Source: Kudoa neothunni (taxonomy: Eukaryota; Cnidaria). From it: a stretch of DNA of 64,000 nucleotides. The DNA lies in the NCBI GenBank assembly GCA_964304625.1, contig OZ199838.1, positions 10,602,001 through 10,666,000 of the forward strand, written 5' to 3'. A model generated the notes under the pieces. That model made no database searches, was not told the origin of the DNA, and worked only from the letters and a program-made list of their open reading frames with translations. Numbering within the stretch: position 1 is the first letter of the stretch; every line of letters begins with the position of its first letter. Positions 1-13,040 of this stretch are shown piece after piece. Position numbers and translations under genes: made by a program.

Positions 1-1575
1 TTTATTGTTATAAATTAATGAGATTCACAGGGCTCATTAGATACTTAAATACCTAGATTTATCAAATATCAAACTTTAATTCATAAAATGTTTGATATGG
101 TTGATATCATATACATGTATACTATTACTTATGTGAATATATTATATGGGGTGGGATAAAGTATTAGATATGATCGGAACATTTCTTAAAAATGTGATAT
201 TTATAGTATTAACTGACCAAATTATTTTTTACAACCTTTAGAATTAGTTTTAATAACTCGTATTATCACTCTCTAGTAAATTAAAGTGTTAATCGGAGGG
301 TCAATGCACACGTAATAGTCTGTCAGTTGACAGGTTCCATAGGTCTGATCAAAATAGATGTGATTGTTTTTAGTGTAATCTTATAAAATTAAAATCTTAT
401 TAAATTGTCATTAGATGCCAAAATAGTAATTTGATGGTTGTTGCAATCGGTTATTCAATATATTTCTATTATTCAGTGGGCAAATGTGCTGAAAATAGAT
501 AAGAATGTTTTAATGAGAGTATAGAAAAGATTTTTAATCAAGAATTGATGCAAAAATTTTTGATTATTATGAATAATCTTGTAGGAAATATTTAAAATGA
601 TTATGGCCGAGCGTTAAAACATTACATTAAAGTTTGTTTGTTTAATCTAGAGCCGAGATTAGATTGAACCTATGCGAAAAAACTCTGTGACAAAAATTTC
701 ATCCCCTTAGCAATAATTTAAAATAATCCAGAAAAGGATAAAGAGCTTATTGTTCGATCATTATTATCGTTGATAAGAGTATTCACAAGCCTACGACATT
801 ATACAAAACCAAAAAATGAACAATGATGATAATGTAATGTTATTTTTTTATGAAGATTTAAGATATTTATTTTAAATGTAGCCTAATAACGACTATGTGC
901 TGGATAGCAAAGTCCAGTTGAGTAGACCTAGAATAAAAAATTTCCGAAAAAATGCTCCCACTTGTATGAACTCTTCAAAAGTTGTAATTGTTGAGTAATG
1001 AGGATGTTATAACAATTTAATTTTTGAAATATTAAACTATTTTCAGAACTCCCATTGAAAAGTTAAATGACCACCTTTACACATCTACCACAAAAAATAG
1101 AAACATTCACGATTTTTCCAGAAATAACAACTATGGTCAAACAAACCTGGTATATATATATATATATATGACATCACATTTGACAATAAAAACTTTATGC
1201 ATTGGCTTAACTTTTGTGTAAATAATGAGAATTATTCTAGACTAGAAATAAAACATGCAGTCCTTTGAAGCCTGGAAACATTGGTCTAGGCATGAAAATG
1301 CCAGGCTTGGGAGAAATTACAGATATGAGAGCTCAGCTTAGAAACCATAAATCCATTCATTCGCCAATAAAAATTCAGACAAGTATTAGATAAGCTAAAG
1401 CTAGAAAGAATAGTTATTTGGAAAATTTTGGATTATTTTGTAGAGTCATTTATCAGCCCTTCCACTAAGAGTTCGTTGCCACAAACCAAACCCGTCAGTA
1501 TCGATCTTAATGATAGTGGAACAAGGTTTTTTGTTAGAAATGACGACATTTTATATTAATAATTCTAATAGCACA
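1..1575. other. AT-rich stretch without a recognisable gene
   Basis: No coding region I can support. There is a TA dinucleotide microsatellite at 1151-1169. A short coding-like run lies around 720-820 (+) but has no clear splice context and I could not identify it. The rest is AT-rich sequence with scattered stops in all frames. Confidence 0.5.
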
Positions 1576-3225
1576 ATGAATGCACCGTCTAGTAGTTCCG
1601 GGAGAGTTACCAAATTTACTCCCTCTCAAAAAGTTTCTACACCTAAAAATCTGCTTGTGAATGGTGGTTTATTAGCTAATTAAAACTTTATGATTTATTC
1701 AACCCTCCATAAGATAAACCCATTTCTACCGATAAAGTCCAACATAAGGGAGCTTACTCAACCAGAAATAACACAACTAACAATCAACATCGAGCTACAG
1801 GATTGCGAACTACTATAGCCGATAAACGATTGTCTGGTATGATTGTGGTGGATAGGGGATTTTTTTCTATATACAGATTTAACTAGATTTCAATGCAATG
1901 CCGATGTCTTCATTTGACAAAATCCAGCAGAACAATAAGTCTTCTAAAGATGACTCAAAAAGTATAGATTCGATGAACAGAATTTTATTATATTTGATTT
2001 TATAGTTACAAACCAAACTTCTGAAAGAATGTCTACCTTTAAACATTTAAATACAACGAACAATAGGCCAGCAAGCATAGTAGCTGGTACATCGACTTTC
2101 AATACACCTAAAACACCAAAAACCCCCATTACCAGCCCTGCCAGCAGTTCTCCAAACAATAGATCGAATAATTATAACAAAGCTATAAGCAGAAGTAGTT
2201 TTTTGGTAACGTTTTGGTTAGTAACAGTAAATACTGAAATAGATGAAACAACGAGCCCCAAAGGATCGCCAGTTTCCAGATTTTCACAAAAGAAAGAAAC
2301 TATAGTTAAAAAAGAATGTCAAAAAGTTCAGGAACCAATGACTAGTCCCCCCTCTATCGCAAGATCTAAAAGTAATAAACATTTATTGAAGAAATTCACC
2401 TACTTTGACAGCTTCTCATGATCCCTATCGAAAGCCAAATGACGTTTCTACCACTGTGACGGCCACCGCACAGAGAACTATTATTAACAGTTCTCCTAAA
2501 TCGAAAAAACATGATCACGTTATCTCCGATAATATCGCAAAGAATATTAGTACTACACATAGTAAATTCTTATATTTTATATAAACACGCAGAATTTTTT
2601 GAAAAGACCTCGGAAAAAATGTTCGAAGAAAATATCCATAATGCTCTCAATGTAGAGAAAAGAGTAGCTGCCATTGAGCGATTTAGAGTTAAAAGGTACC
2701 ATAGACATTTCTGGTAAAAATAAAATTTAGCCATCGAAATAGACAAAACTCCCTGGATCATCTTTTGAGTTCTAAAGAAAAACTTGAAATCACTTCAAGG
2801 TACTCCCCCGAAATTTCACCATCAAGTTATAAGTCACCAATACGCGATACAGACAATAAAATACGGTTTGATTCTAAACGACGATCAGGTATTGACGATT
2901 TGGATTATTTATGTCGATCAATTAAAATCCCAATCAGTTAGTACAGATCTGGAATACAGTTGCCCAGGCGAAAGAATCAGACAAACCTTGGCCATATTTG
3001 CTGAATACGGTACGATAATTTATTAAAATACATTCATTTAACCATATAAACTAGGTAAGAAAAACAACTCCAATGATATAAAAAAATCAAAAATATCAAC
3101 TCATACTAGAGTCAGGCGTGGTAACCACCCTAAAACAGCATATAATATAGCAGGATCACCTATTTCAGTAAAATCCATCGCATCCGTATACGTTGAAAAT
3201 GTTTACCAAAATAAGTCCGTTTAAA
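1576..3225 (+). CDS. Unidentified Ser/Thr/Pro-rich protein, probable multi-exon or decaying gene
   Basis: I do not recognise this gene. Coding-like blocks in shifting frames run along the plus strand. The first begins at an ATG at 1576 and reads MNAPSSSSGRVTKFTPSQK. The longest uninterrupted block is 2029-2421, with repeated TPKTPKTP and TSPASSSP patches and many Lys/Ser. A block at 2580-2700 is charged and possibly helical (KTSEKMFEENIHNALNVEKR). A block at about 2750-2940 contains repeated Ser-Pro steps (SRYSPEISPSSYKSP). A last block at about 3054-3225 is basic (TRVRRGNHPK). Likely acceptors (for example ctatatacag ending near 1880) suggest small introns, but I could not close a full exon chain. 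The composition suggests a disordered, phosphorylatable cytoskeletal or nuclear protein; that is inference. A pseudogene is equally possible. Confidence 0.35.
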
Positions 3226-3908
3226 TTTAATAGATTACTACTAAATAAATTATTTAGACACCTTCCAATTAAATATCAATGTCAAAGTAGGGCCAATTCG
3301 AGAACTACGCAAAACAAGACCGATATAACTTCGCTCATCAAAAGTTTTGATAAAGACTTCTAATTAATAAAAAAAGTTCGTTGTACTTACTAGATTTTAC
3401 AAATTTTTTATATAGCAGAAATATTTGATTGAATTGTTTTTAATATTCATATTTAAAACATGCTATTTTCTTTATTGCAAAAATTACAGATTTTAGTTTA
3501 AGTGATATCTTTTTTTATTTTCGATAACCAAAACGACCTTTTAAAATTCAAGTGATGAGAAAAATTAATATGCATATATATAATAAAGTTTTTACGTTAA
3601 ATATGTTGAAAACTTTATTTTTATATGTGCGTGACCACAGTATCTATTTCAAAGAGTGTGCACATTAAGTGAAAACCTTAAAACGCCGAGTTAGAGTTAA
3701 ATAATATCAAAGCTACTCCAAAATTATTCTTAATCATTTTTCTATATTTCTATATTGTTTGAAAAATAGTGTATTTTTTATTTGGGGAAATATCCAAGTA
3801 TAGGTAAACTAAAATACTTATCGATAAATCCATCCAATGTATTATTTGATTCTGACGTTAAGATATCATCAGCTGCAAGATGTTACGCAGAAGAAAAACA
3901 TGTTTATA
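3226..3908. other. AT-rich intergenic stretch
   Basis: No coding region, RNA gene or repeat end that I can support. It lies between the unidentified gene and a Tigger-like non-autonomous element. Confidence 0.4.
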
Positions 3909-4888
3909 CAGTCGAATTCCGTTTACCCGAAATTTCAGCAAACGCAATCTGAAATAACTTTTTGTTGGAATTTTCGGATAAAAATGTCTTGAAGTCTGGA
4001 TTAGTGCCTGGTTAAAATGGCACCTACATTTATTTTTTTGATACATATGTTCGTTATTTATTCAATTTTAGTTTATGTTTTATTAATAGAAATAGCGTAA
4101 CGTAGATAATACAGTATTTTTTGTTCAAGATGCAATCTTGTTTTTAATAGGCAGAAAAATGTTGAGTAAAAGCAAATTCCCTTACATCTTTTCATGAATA
4201 AGAAAAAATAAAAATGAAATTTATTGGATTGTTTAGTCACAAACTAGCAGTGACTTCATAAGACAAAGTTATCCATGGAATTGACTCAATTCAACAATGT
4301 TCACACATCAGTTTTTTCCCACAACACCTCCGTTTCTAAGTCTTATTGAGTCTTAACAATCATTAATAAATATTAAATGGTTGGAATATGACGTGTTTAA
4401 TTAATGAGGAAATTTTAAATATCGTTATGGAAAATTATGGGAAATTACTCCTCATTGTTACATTATTCTTAACATCATTATTAGTACAGCTCACAATATC
4501 CAAACAGGGAAGAAATTATAAAGAAATTAATAATAATAATAATGGTCCATTTTCTAGAATCTAGGAGGTATCATTCTAAAATGGCGCAGCAGCGTTAAGA
4601 TCGCACATATCGGTAATATGCGTGCGTCGACTACATTGGATCTAGGACTACTGTGCTTTAAACTAATGTTTTCACATTGTATTCACTAGTAAAACTTATA
4701 TGTAGTAGAGTTTTCTTTTAAAAAAATTATAAAACAAACGTTGAATAATGAAAAATAAAGTATGTAACCAATCTATAATTTTTTCACACCACATATGCGC
4801 ATTTAATAGAACTTCGTTTAACCGAAATTTCAGTATCCGAAAAGCAAATGTCGGGTCCCAACATTTTCGGATAAACGGGTTTCAAATG
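3909..4888 (-). repeat. Tigger/pogo-like non-autonomous element, copy 1
   Basis: This 980-base element begins CAGTCGAATTCCGTTTACCC and ends with the related inverted sequence CGGATAAACGGGTTTCAAATG. It is flanked by TA on both sides (3907-3908 and 4889-4890), as expected for pogo/Tc1-mariner target duplication. Its whole interior is found again, in opposite orientation, at 20576-21649. It contains no open reading frame of transposase size, so it would have to be moved by a transposase supplied elsewhere. The two copies differ by many substitutions and small indels, so they are not recent. Confidence 0.8.
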
Positions 4889-5273
4889 TATCTATTTAAT
4901 CACTGTTTTATTATTTAAAGAAAAAATATTTTCATTCATATAAATTTTCCTTGGATTATTTTGTTGTATTTTTAATTTGACACATTATAACATCTAAAAG
5001 TATTTCTAATAATTCACATTTTTAAATGGATTAATATTACCTATAGAATAATTCTGGTAGTTTACTTAAATAAAATTTATACTTAATATTAAATCTGACG
5101 ATATTAATGTTTGAATCGAATGTTTCTACAACCAATTAGACAACAAATCTGAGATAAATGATAATTTTTCACTTTAATTTATACGTTTTTAAATATTGTA
5201 TACGATAAGATATTGAGAATTCGCGACAAATCTCAAGTCTCACTATACTTCCCAATATCCAAGCCTCGTTTAA

Positions 5274-7250
5274 CCCTCTAACGACATTGGGGTAGATTTA
5301 ACCTTAGATTTCTTTATTATTTTATTTGTAAAATTATTATAAAGTAATATGCGAAGTTATGAAAAATTCATACGAACAGATTTACAGGAAAATACAGAAT
5401 ATTGGCATCATTAAGCCCATTTTAATCCTTTCGGATGATGTCGCGCATTGTTCAAAAACTTATATAAACGCGTCCAGCGAATGAAATGTGTATTTTTGGT
5501 CAACATAAATAGACGACTAAATAAAAAATAATATATAATCAAATTAATTGTTTATTTTGAGAAATCCAAACAGATTTTTGATGAGTGATCTTTGCAATAA
5601 TATCGTTGACAGATTTCGTAACATGAGGCTGTTTTTTATCATTTTTCGAGGACATAGTTAGCACCTAGATTGTGATTTCGAATTTGAAGGATCATTATGT
5701 TTATTTGGTAGGGATGTAAGAGTCCTTTTGACTACTTTTTCCAATTTAGTATTTCTACTAAGAAGTTACCTGTACATTAATTCTGCCATTTCACTAAAAA
5801 AACTCTTCTTTTTAGGGTTTTTTAATGTTTTTATAGATTCAGAAGGCTTTGATTAATGATATGTCAATAATATTATAAAATACGACGACTGGCCATCTTC
5901 TGCATAACATACGAACGGATACCGAAGATATCATCCTGTCGACAGTATCGACCCCACCTTTAAAGCTATCGTAGTGCTCTATAACGTGTGGTTTTTGTCA
6001 TTTTGTAGACTTCCTATGTTGGTGTTATTTTTTCCTGTCGTTAGTAAATTAACGGCCTTTCCTTTCTTGAGAACATATGACGTTATCATGTTTTTCTCAT
6101 GGAAGAGAAATATGGTACTATGCAACGCCCTGTTCCTTTATGGAAGCACGCATGGAGGCAAATCCCTCTTATTATTCCTTATATGTCCAAAATAAGTAAG
6201 GCGTTTTTGCAGCAACTTGGATGTCAGTGATAGCGACGAACAAAAATTATCCGCAACAATGTTCCTCACAGAATTATACAATGGAGATGCAAGTGAAAGA
6301 ACAATGCTTTCGCCAACTCCAACACTTCTAGTAGCGTTTTCGCTATTTTTCCCGTGATAAGTAGAAATATTGAGATCATATTTCGCTGGTTTTTAAGGCA
6401 TATATTGCCTAAGGAGCATCTTACTTTAAAAGGGAAAAGTTGTTCGTCAATTGTGACGTTTTCACGAGGCGCACAGTACTTGGGTAATTCGTTCACCCAC
6501 ATGTTCCAAACATCACGAAGTGCAGCAAATTTATCAACACTTCTTTGCATTTTTGTGCCTTTATTGTCAAAGTGTAGTGCTTGTGATATTTGTAAAAAGC
6601 GAGTTCGAGAAAAAAGCTGACGATAAATTGGCTTCCTTCAGATAAACTAAAAATTGCATGCAAAGGTTCCGCTCTCTCTTGATGAATTCCCATTAAGATA
6701 AGGATTCCCAGGAACCTTTTAAATTCAACATCATCAATTTCTTTCCATGAATTGTGGAAATAATCACGTCCAAACATATTGGTGTTTTTAATAATTTCTC
6801 CACAAATATCTTCATTAAAGAATATCAAAAAACAATCCAAAACTTCTTTTATGCGTTGAATACAGTAAATTGTTGGTCCTGGATTACAATTCATTATGTT
6901 TTCAATTGATGTTTTTGAAGCAGATAGCTTAATTAGGCTCCAAACAATCCCACTTTTTCCCTCAGCGGAGTCTTGGTTACATTCGATTTCATAGCATTCG
7001 TCAGATAATTCTAGATACTCAGACAAGCAGTCCTCGACTTGATTACCATATGGTTCGAGCTCCTCAATAAATTCGGAAAAATCACTACTCATATTTACTT
7101 TTTAAAATAAGCCGACCACGTGCGTTTAATGATGCGATTTGTTAGGTTATCTGCCGCATTTTAATTTACTAATTAAAATACTTAAGAATTTTGACGGTTA
7201 TTGTTTAAATCTAATAAAATATGATATTCTAAGAGTTAAACGTTCCCCCT
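5274..7250 (-). mobile_element. Decayed piggyBac element (one end recognisable)
   Basis: A TTAA at 5270-5273 is followed by a piggyBac-type end starting CCCTCTAACGACATTGGGGT. This closely resembles the ends of the piggyBac element at 54868-57935, including the stretch around AAAATTATTATAA about 60 bases in. The transposase remnant is on the minus strand (5640-7092). I could not find a matching right end: there is a TTAA near 7236 but no GGGTTAA terminus, and a Merlin-type terminal repeat begins at 7271, so the right end may have been lost or displaced. The right coordinate given is approximate. Confidence 0.65.
5640..7092 (-). pseudogene. piggyBac transposase remnant
   Basis: This is a cut-and-paste piggyBac transposase homologue, read on the minus strand from an ATG at 7090-7092. 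The N-terminal 199 codons are open (acidic start MSSDFSEFIEELEPYG, then the family block KSGIVWSLIK...NPGPT.YCIQRIKEVLDC). Frameshifts follow. The VTIDEQL motif holding the first catalytic Asp is readable near 6450. A block matching NKRDLPPCVLP is readable near 6150, and KGGVDTVDRM with the third catalytic Asp near 5940. Remains are traceable to about 5640, where the usual Cys-rich C-terminus is not visible. The same residue blocks occur in the better preserved copy at 56039-57627. At least three frameshifts or stops make it inactive. The family assignment is firm; the exact ends are not. Confidence 0.8.
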
Positions 7251-7270
7251 ATAACCTGTGAGAATACATC

Positions 7271-7495
7271 GGTAGTGGTGAAGTATGTGACTCCAGAAAA
7301 ACACCATCTTGCGCTCGTTTTTTCTTTTACGATTATCAATAATAAGTCAAAAGAATACCGAGTGAAAATACTGATCTAAAATTAATTACTTCTAAATTTT
7401 TGCCTAATTCCTATTCGACAACAGTCGGATACACGTGTAATCTACATCGTTTTGCAATAAACACCGGGAAATAGCGTATTATTTGCATACTTTAT
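7271..7495 (+). repeat. Left terminal inverted repeat of the Merlin-type element
   Basis: Matches 13631-13855 in reverse complement with few mismatches over about 220 bases. Shared landmarks include TATGTGACTCCAGAAAAACA, ACGATTATCAATAATAA and TTTTGCAATAAACACCGG. Confidence 0.8.
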
Positions 7496-7815
7496 CCTGA
7501 TTAGTACATTGTAACCATTATTTAAATTTTCTTAAGCTTTTCATACCAAATTTAGCCTAGTAAACCTTCTAAATAAGCTTATCTAACATTAAGAAATAAT
7601 GTGTCATCTATCTTTATTTCTAAATGTCAAATTAACTTTTAAAACATTTAGTCACATCTATAATTGTTTATTTTAGTTTATAAATTTTTATTTGTACATT
7701 GTTATTAGTGAAAAATTTTTTATACACCAATTACTCGAAAAATTGAAACTGACAATAATTACATTAATCGTACGTTGATATTTTTGGCTACAAAATTGAA
7801 GAGAGTCATTAATAC

Positions 7816-7981
7816 TGTTAGGGCAAGGAACCATCGTTCAATATAACAATAATAATATAGAGGCTAATATAAGGGTGTTTATATAGTTAGCGCCAACTGT
7901 ATATTAATACACGTAGGTACCGACCAAGATAATGTGTGTCATTATACCTTTGACGTCAAAGACTAACTGTCAGCCCCAACA
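7816..7981 (-). repeat. 3' LTR of the Ty3/gypsy element
   Basis: 166-base direct repeat of 11737-11902 with about four mismatches. The element is read on the minus strand, so this is the downstream LTR, directly after the integrase region. Confidence 0.93.
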
Positions 7982-10900
7982 CTATTCCCCCTTTCAACAG
8001 TTTCACCACAAGAGCTTTCAAACAACGTTCCGTTTCCCAACACATTGCTGCGATCCACATAAGGCTTCAGTTTATCGAAGTTAGTTACCAAAACTTTACC
8101 GTTCAAATCCAGTCTATAGACAGAGTCTGAAATTAGCTGCTTGACCGTGTATGGTCCATCATAATACGGATCTAATTTATGCTTTCTAATTGGAATATAC
8201 ACCCACACTTTATCGCCGACGTTGTAAGGAGATCCATAAACACGCTTGTTATATCTTGATTTTGTTTTGTCCAAGTCTAATTCCATATTCTCTTTTGCTA
8301 CTCTCCGAGCTAATTGCATATCTTTCACCAAACAACGGACATAATCTTCTTCACAGAATAAAATTTGATCAGTATTTAGAGTAACATCTAGGGGTGATTT
8401 TATTTCTCTTCCTAACATAAGAAAATTTGGCGAAAATTTTGATGCTGAATGTATTGCTCCTCTGTATGCCATCATTACAAAAGGAACTTGATCGTCCCAA
8501 CTTTGACTTTCGGAAGACACCTTGCTCAGCATATCAATGATTGTTCGATTTAACCGCTCCACCATCCCATCCGATTTTGGATTATAAGCACAAGTTCTAG
8601 TCTTCTTAATTCCCATAATTTTGCACATTTCCATGAACAGCATAGACTCAAAATTAGTGCCTTGATCACTGTGTATTGAAGACGGTATCCCGAAACGACT
8701 AAACACATGTTTGATCAGTTTTTTCACAATTGTTTGTGCTCCTTGGTCCTTGATGGGAAACGCCTCAGCCCATTTGGTGAAGTAATCCTGTATCACGCAT
8801 ATGAAGCGATTTCCACGGACTGTAGTTTTTTAAAGGACCAACTATATCAATCGCGACTCTTTCCATTGGAAAAGAGTAAATTTCTGTATCAAGCTTTGCG
8901 ATAAACTTTTTCGTAGATCGATTCCGCTCAGAGCACTCTTCACAAGATTCGCACCACTTACGAACATCTCTTCTCTGTAACGGCCAAAAGAATTTGGATC
9001 TAACTTTTTCAGACATCTTATTATACCCAAGATGACCAGCCGTAATATCGTCGTGAGAAGATTGAAGTATGACCTTTTTAAGACCATCTGGGACGACCAA
9101 TCTTAAGGTTTCCGTTTTCGTGTGCTCATCCACATAAGCTCTGAAGAGAACTCCATTAACAAGTTTCAGACTATCACGCAGCATCCACAATATTTTTACT
9201 TCATTACATTCTTCTTTTGGAACTTTATTTGGAAGAGAATTTAATTCAATCCAACTAATGACTTTTCTTATTACAGAATCGTTCCTTTGCTCAGATTTTA
9301 TTGTATTATTATCAAGACCACATATTTTTGTCGCAACATTCACTTCTGTTTCGGTAGGAACTCGTGATAAGGAATCAGCATTTGTGTGGATTTTTCCCGG
9401 CCGATGGACAATATCTAGATCGAACTCTGCTAACTGCTCTAACCAACGGGCTACTTGTCCTTCGGGGTTCTTGAAGGAGAGCAGCCACTTTAGTGCATTA
9501 TGATCAGTCCGGACCAAGAATTTTTTACCTAATAAATAGGCTTTAAAATATTTCACAAAGTGAACCAGAGCCAATAATTCCTTTCTGGTGGTACTATAAT
9601 TTTTCTCTCGATTAGATAAACTTCGGCTACCAAAAGCAATGACTTTCTCTTTTCCATCTATCAGTTGTGAAAAAATACCTCCAACAAATACATTGCTCGC
9701 GTCAGTATCAAGAATGAAAGGAGCGTTACAATCAGGAAAACTTAACAATTCCGGCTTTACAATGGCTTTTTTCAATTCTTCAAAACTTGCGGTACAATCC
9801 TGAGACCAATTCCATTCCGATTCCAATTTTAGGAGGTTGTACAATGGAGTTGATATTTTCGAAAAATTTTGAACAAACTTTCTGTAGTAATTAGCCAATC
9901 CTAAAAACTGTTGAAATTCCTTTACATTCTTTGGTATAGGCCAATTTTCTATCACATTAGTTTTATCAGGGTCAGGCGTGATTCCTTTTGAACTAATTAT
10001 ATGCCCCAGAAATTTGACTTCATTGTATAAGGTTGATTTATCATAATTTATTCTGAGCTTGTAGTTTTCTAATGTTCTCATTATATTGAAAACATCTTTT
10101 TTATGATTTTCCAAATCATTACCATATACAATCACATCATCCAACTAAACCAAACAACAGGTTCCAATAAACTTTTGTAAAGCTGTATTCATTAGCCTCT
10201 GGAAGGTTGCCGGAGCGTTACAAAGTCCAAATGGCATTTTTTTAAAATGGTAAATTCCATCCACACCATAGAATGCCGTCTTTTCTCTATCTTTAATAGA
10301 TATTTCAACATTATGGTAGCCATCTTTCAAATCCAGCACAGAGAAATACTTAACGTTCCCCAGCATATCCAAAATATCATCTATTCGAGGTAAAGGAAAA
10401 GAATCTTTCGTAGTGATAGAATTTAATTTTCTATAGTCCACACATAGATGAAAGCTTCCATTTTTCTTAGGCACGACAACAGCATTAAATGCCCACTCAG
10501 ATGAAGACTTTTCGATCACATCATTCTCAATCATATCGTTTATGAGATTATTCATTATTTCTCTGCGATGGAACGGAATACGCCTCCTGAAATCTTTAAT
10601 AGGTTTGTGGCTGTCAGTATCAATTTCATGGTAAATAACATTTGAATCACGTTGTTCAACATTTAATAGTGTAATCTTTTCGACTTTATCATGGTTATCA
10701 TTTGATACTTTCAGCGAGTATTTTCCAAATGATGGTGTGAGATCCAATAGTTTCAAAGTGTCCATTCCAATGATACAATCATAAACAAGTTCTTCAATTA
10801 CCAAAAAGCTCATCGTTAACATTTCATTATCAAATCTGACTTGTAAATCAACCATACCGAGCACCTGCATATTACCACCACAGGCTGAAACTAATTTTAC

Positions 10901-11736
10901 AGCAGCAGGCCTCAGGCACTTCAAATTGGTCCTCTTATACAAACCATGACTAATCAAACTCGATTGGGATCCAGTATCCACAAGACATTTAACACGTGTA
11001 TTTTCAAGCATTAATGGCAAGAATAACAAACACCAAGCGGAAAAGTTAATAGATTTATTTTTATAACAATTCTTTGTATAGTGTCCAATTTTACCGCAAT
11101 TGTAACATTTAATCTTCTTTCTTGTCTTCTTCTCTAGAGATTCTAATCGATCTAGTATTTTTTGAAGAATATTATCATTCTTAACTGCCATTATGTTTGA
11201 TTGTGCTTTATCCTCCTCTACCATCTCATTATCCTTTCTTGAAGCAAATTCAAGTTTTTGAGCCAGTTCCAGTTCAAAGGCTTCCTCAAAATTTTCCAGA
11301 TTTTTAACAAGAAGATTTTTTCTTGTTTCCGATGACAAAACACCAAATATAAATTGGTTTTTCATTGTTTGGTTGAGCGTATTGGATTCAACGGATGAAT
11401 ACGCAGCTCTTCCTCTTCTTCGGACCTCCTCTGCGAATTCTACGAGAGTTTTTCCACGTTCTTGGGAACAAGTGGAAAACTCCCGCTGCGCAACATAAGA
11501 GTCCTTCACCTTACCAAATCTTGCCCTAAGGAATGCTTTTACAGAAGCATAAGGTGAATTTAAACCAAAACCAGTTTCCTGAACGATAGTGAACACATTT
11601 AAAGACAACGAGACCAATAATTCCAATGTATGTCTATCCTCCGGAATATTTTTGTGGAGCAGAATCAAATCGAACTTTGATAACCATGAATCCACATCAT
11701 TTCCATCAAAAGAGTCCAAGCAGCTCACTGCGCCAA

Positions 11737-11902
11737 TGTTAGGGCAAGGAACCATCGTTCAATATAACAATAATAATATAGAGGCTAATATAAGGGTGTT
11801 TATATAGTTAGCGCCAACTGTATATTAATACACATAGGTACCGACCAAGATAATGTGTGTCATTATATCTTTGACGCCGAAGACTAACTGTCAGCCCCAA
11901 CA
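11737..11902 (-). repeat. 5' LTR of the Ty3/gypsy element
   Basis: Direct repeat of 7816-7981. On the minus strand it is followed at once by TTGGCGCAGTGAGC, a TGG-starting stretch in the position of the primer-binding site. The gag reading frame starts at the inner edge of this LTR. Confidence 0.93.
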
Positions 11903-12283
11903 TTTAGTTTATTTTTTATGTCAAAATTATTCTTTGCAACAATTACTATGCTATGAACGCACAGTTGGAGTGTTATGCAATATATTTAATTTGTGACCAG
12001 TTGTATGAAAATTCATACGTTCAAATTTTCTTACATTATTAATATTTTCTACCAATTTTAATATTCCAGTGAATGGAACTATCAAATGTATTCATTTAAA
12101 ATAAATTTGAATTAATCTAATTTATTATTTACATATCTAACTTCCAATATAAAATTTCTAATTATACGTCCTCTGACATTTATTACGTTAAATACAACAA
12201 ATAAAAACGCATTTATATAAAATGTGACAGACTTATTAATAACTACATTAATATGGTAACATAATTTTTGTTAGTATATTACT

Positions 12284-13040
12284 TAAAGCTGAAATTCTTC
12301 TTCCACAATTGATCGAAACCATTCTTCGCACAAATATTCGAGCAAATTATGGAATGAAACGCCCCGTTTAATTCGGAGAAACTTTGTTTTAAGTCTCCCC
12401 TAACACGCTTCTATGGTGTTTGTATGGGCACCGTTTTTGACATATTCAATTGAGTGATTGATTTTTATATGCCTGCAACCACGTGAATTCAGGTTACTAT
12501 AGGCTCTCCATTCATCACTATAAATGATAGATCCTTTAAGAACCTCATTTTGGATGATTGGAATAAGAGTTCCCCGGTCTCTTTTCTGGATGTAGAAATA
12601 AGGGACTTCCATGAGCTACCTTTTCCCATCGTCGCATATCTTGCAAAGACAAAGTCCGAAAACCCAAGGGCCGTCTGCACGATCTCCGTACCTCTCCAGT
12701 CTCTTTCTCGTGTTTCCTATATTCAATTACGAGGCAAAATACTGTGATAAATAACCATCAATAGTTTCATCCGAAAGTTTGACCTCGGATGGAGAATATT
12801 CGCTATCACTCATATCATCATTTCCTGTTGCATTATAAATATAGTCAGTGGAAGTGACAAAAATATGAGTTGATAGAAATTACTACTTGATACAATAAAT
12901 TCTTTATCTAATGAAACTTTCCATTTGTCCCATTTTAAATATCTCCCCCGGTTATTCTTCCTCTTGCTGTGAAGAAGAGTCTCGTCAATTTCGATGACGT
13001 AATCTTCTCCACCAAATTTTTGTCGCTACTCAAAACTTGA
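12284..13040 (-). pseudogene. ISXO2/IS1595-like (Merlin) transposase remnant
   Basis: The minus-strand pieces match the DDE transposase of Merlin/ISXO2 elements. Near 12990 it reads FGGEDYVIEIDETLLHSKRK followed by NNRGR, the family's first-Asp block. About 12680-12570 gives a GPWVFGLCL block. An open stretch at 12400-12612 contains IIYSDEWRAY with the second catalytic Asp and HSIEYVKNGAHTNTIE, the histidine-containing block before the catalytic Glu. The next codon after EAC is a stop where a Trp is usual in the family, and reading resumes to a stop at 12284. There are also frameshifts between the first and second blocks, so it is inactive. It lies inside long inverted repeats (7271-7495, 13631-13855) that fit as its element's ends. 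Confidence 0.8.

Larger units (their letters stand above)
7816..11902 (-). mobile_element. Ty3/gypsy LTR retrotransposon fossil (complete layout, minus strand)
   Basis: Two 166-base direct repeats (7816-7981 and 11737-11902), each starting TGTTAGGGC and ending CCCCAACA, enclose a gag-pol region on the minus strand. In order it shows gag with a CCHC knuckle (CYNCGKIGHYTKNC), an aspartic protease (LVDTGSQSS), reverse transcriptase (VDYRKLN, MDDVIVYG), RNase H, and integrase with its zinc-binding domain and a C-terminal domain near the left LTR. The order PR-RT-RH-IN is that of Ty3/gypsy. The LTRs differ at about four of 166 positions, so the insertion is recent. The coding region looks nearly whole but carries about two interruptions, so I treat it as broken. 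No matching 5-base target duplication is visible outside the LTRs. Confidence 0.93.
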
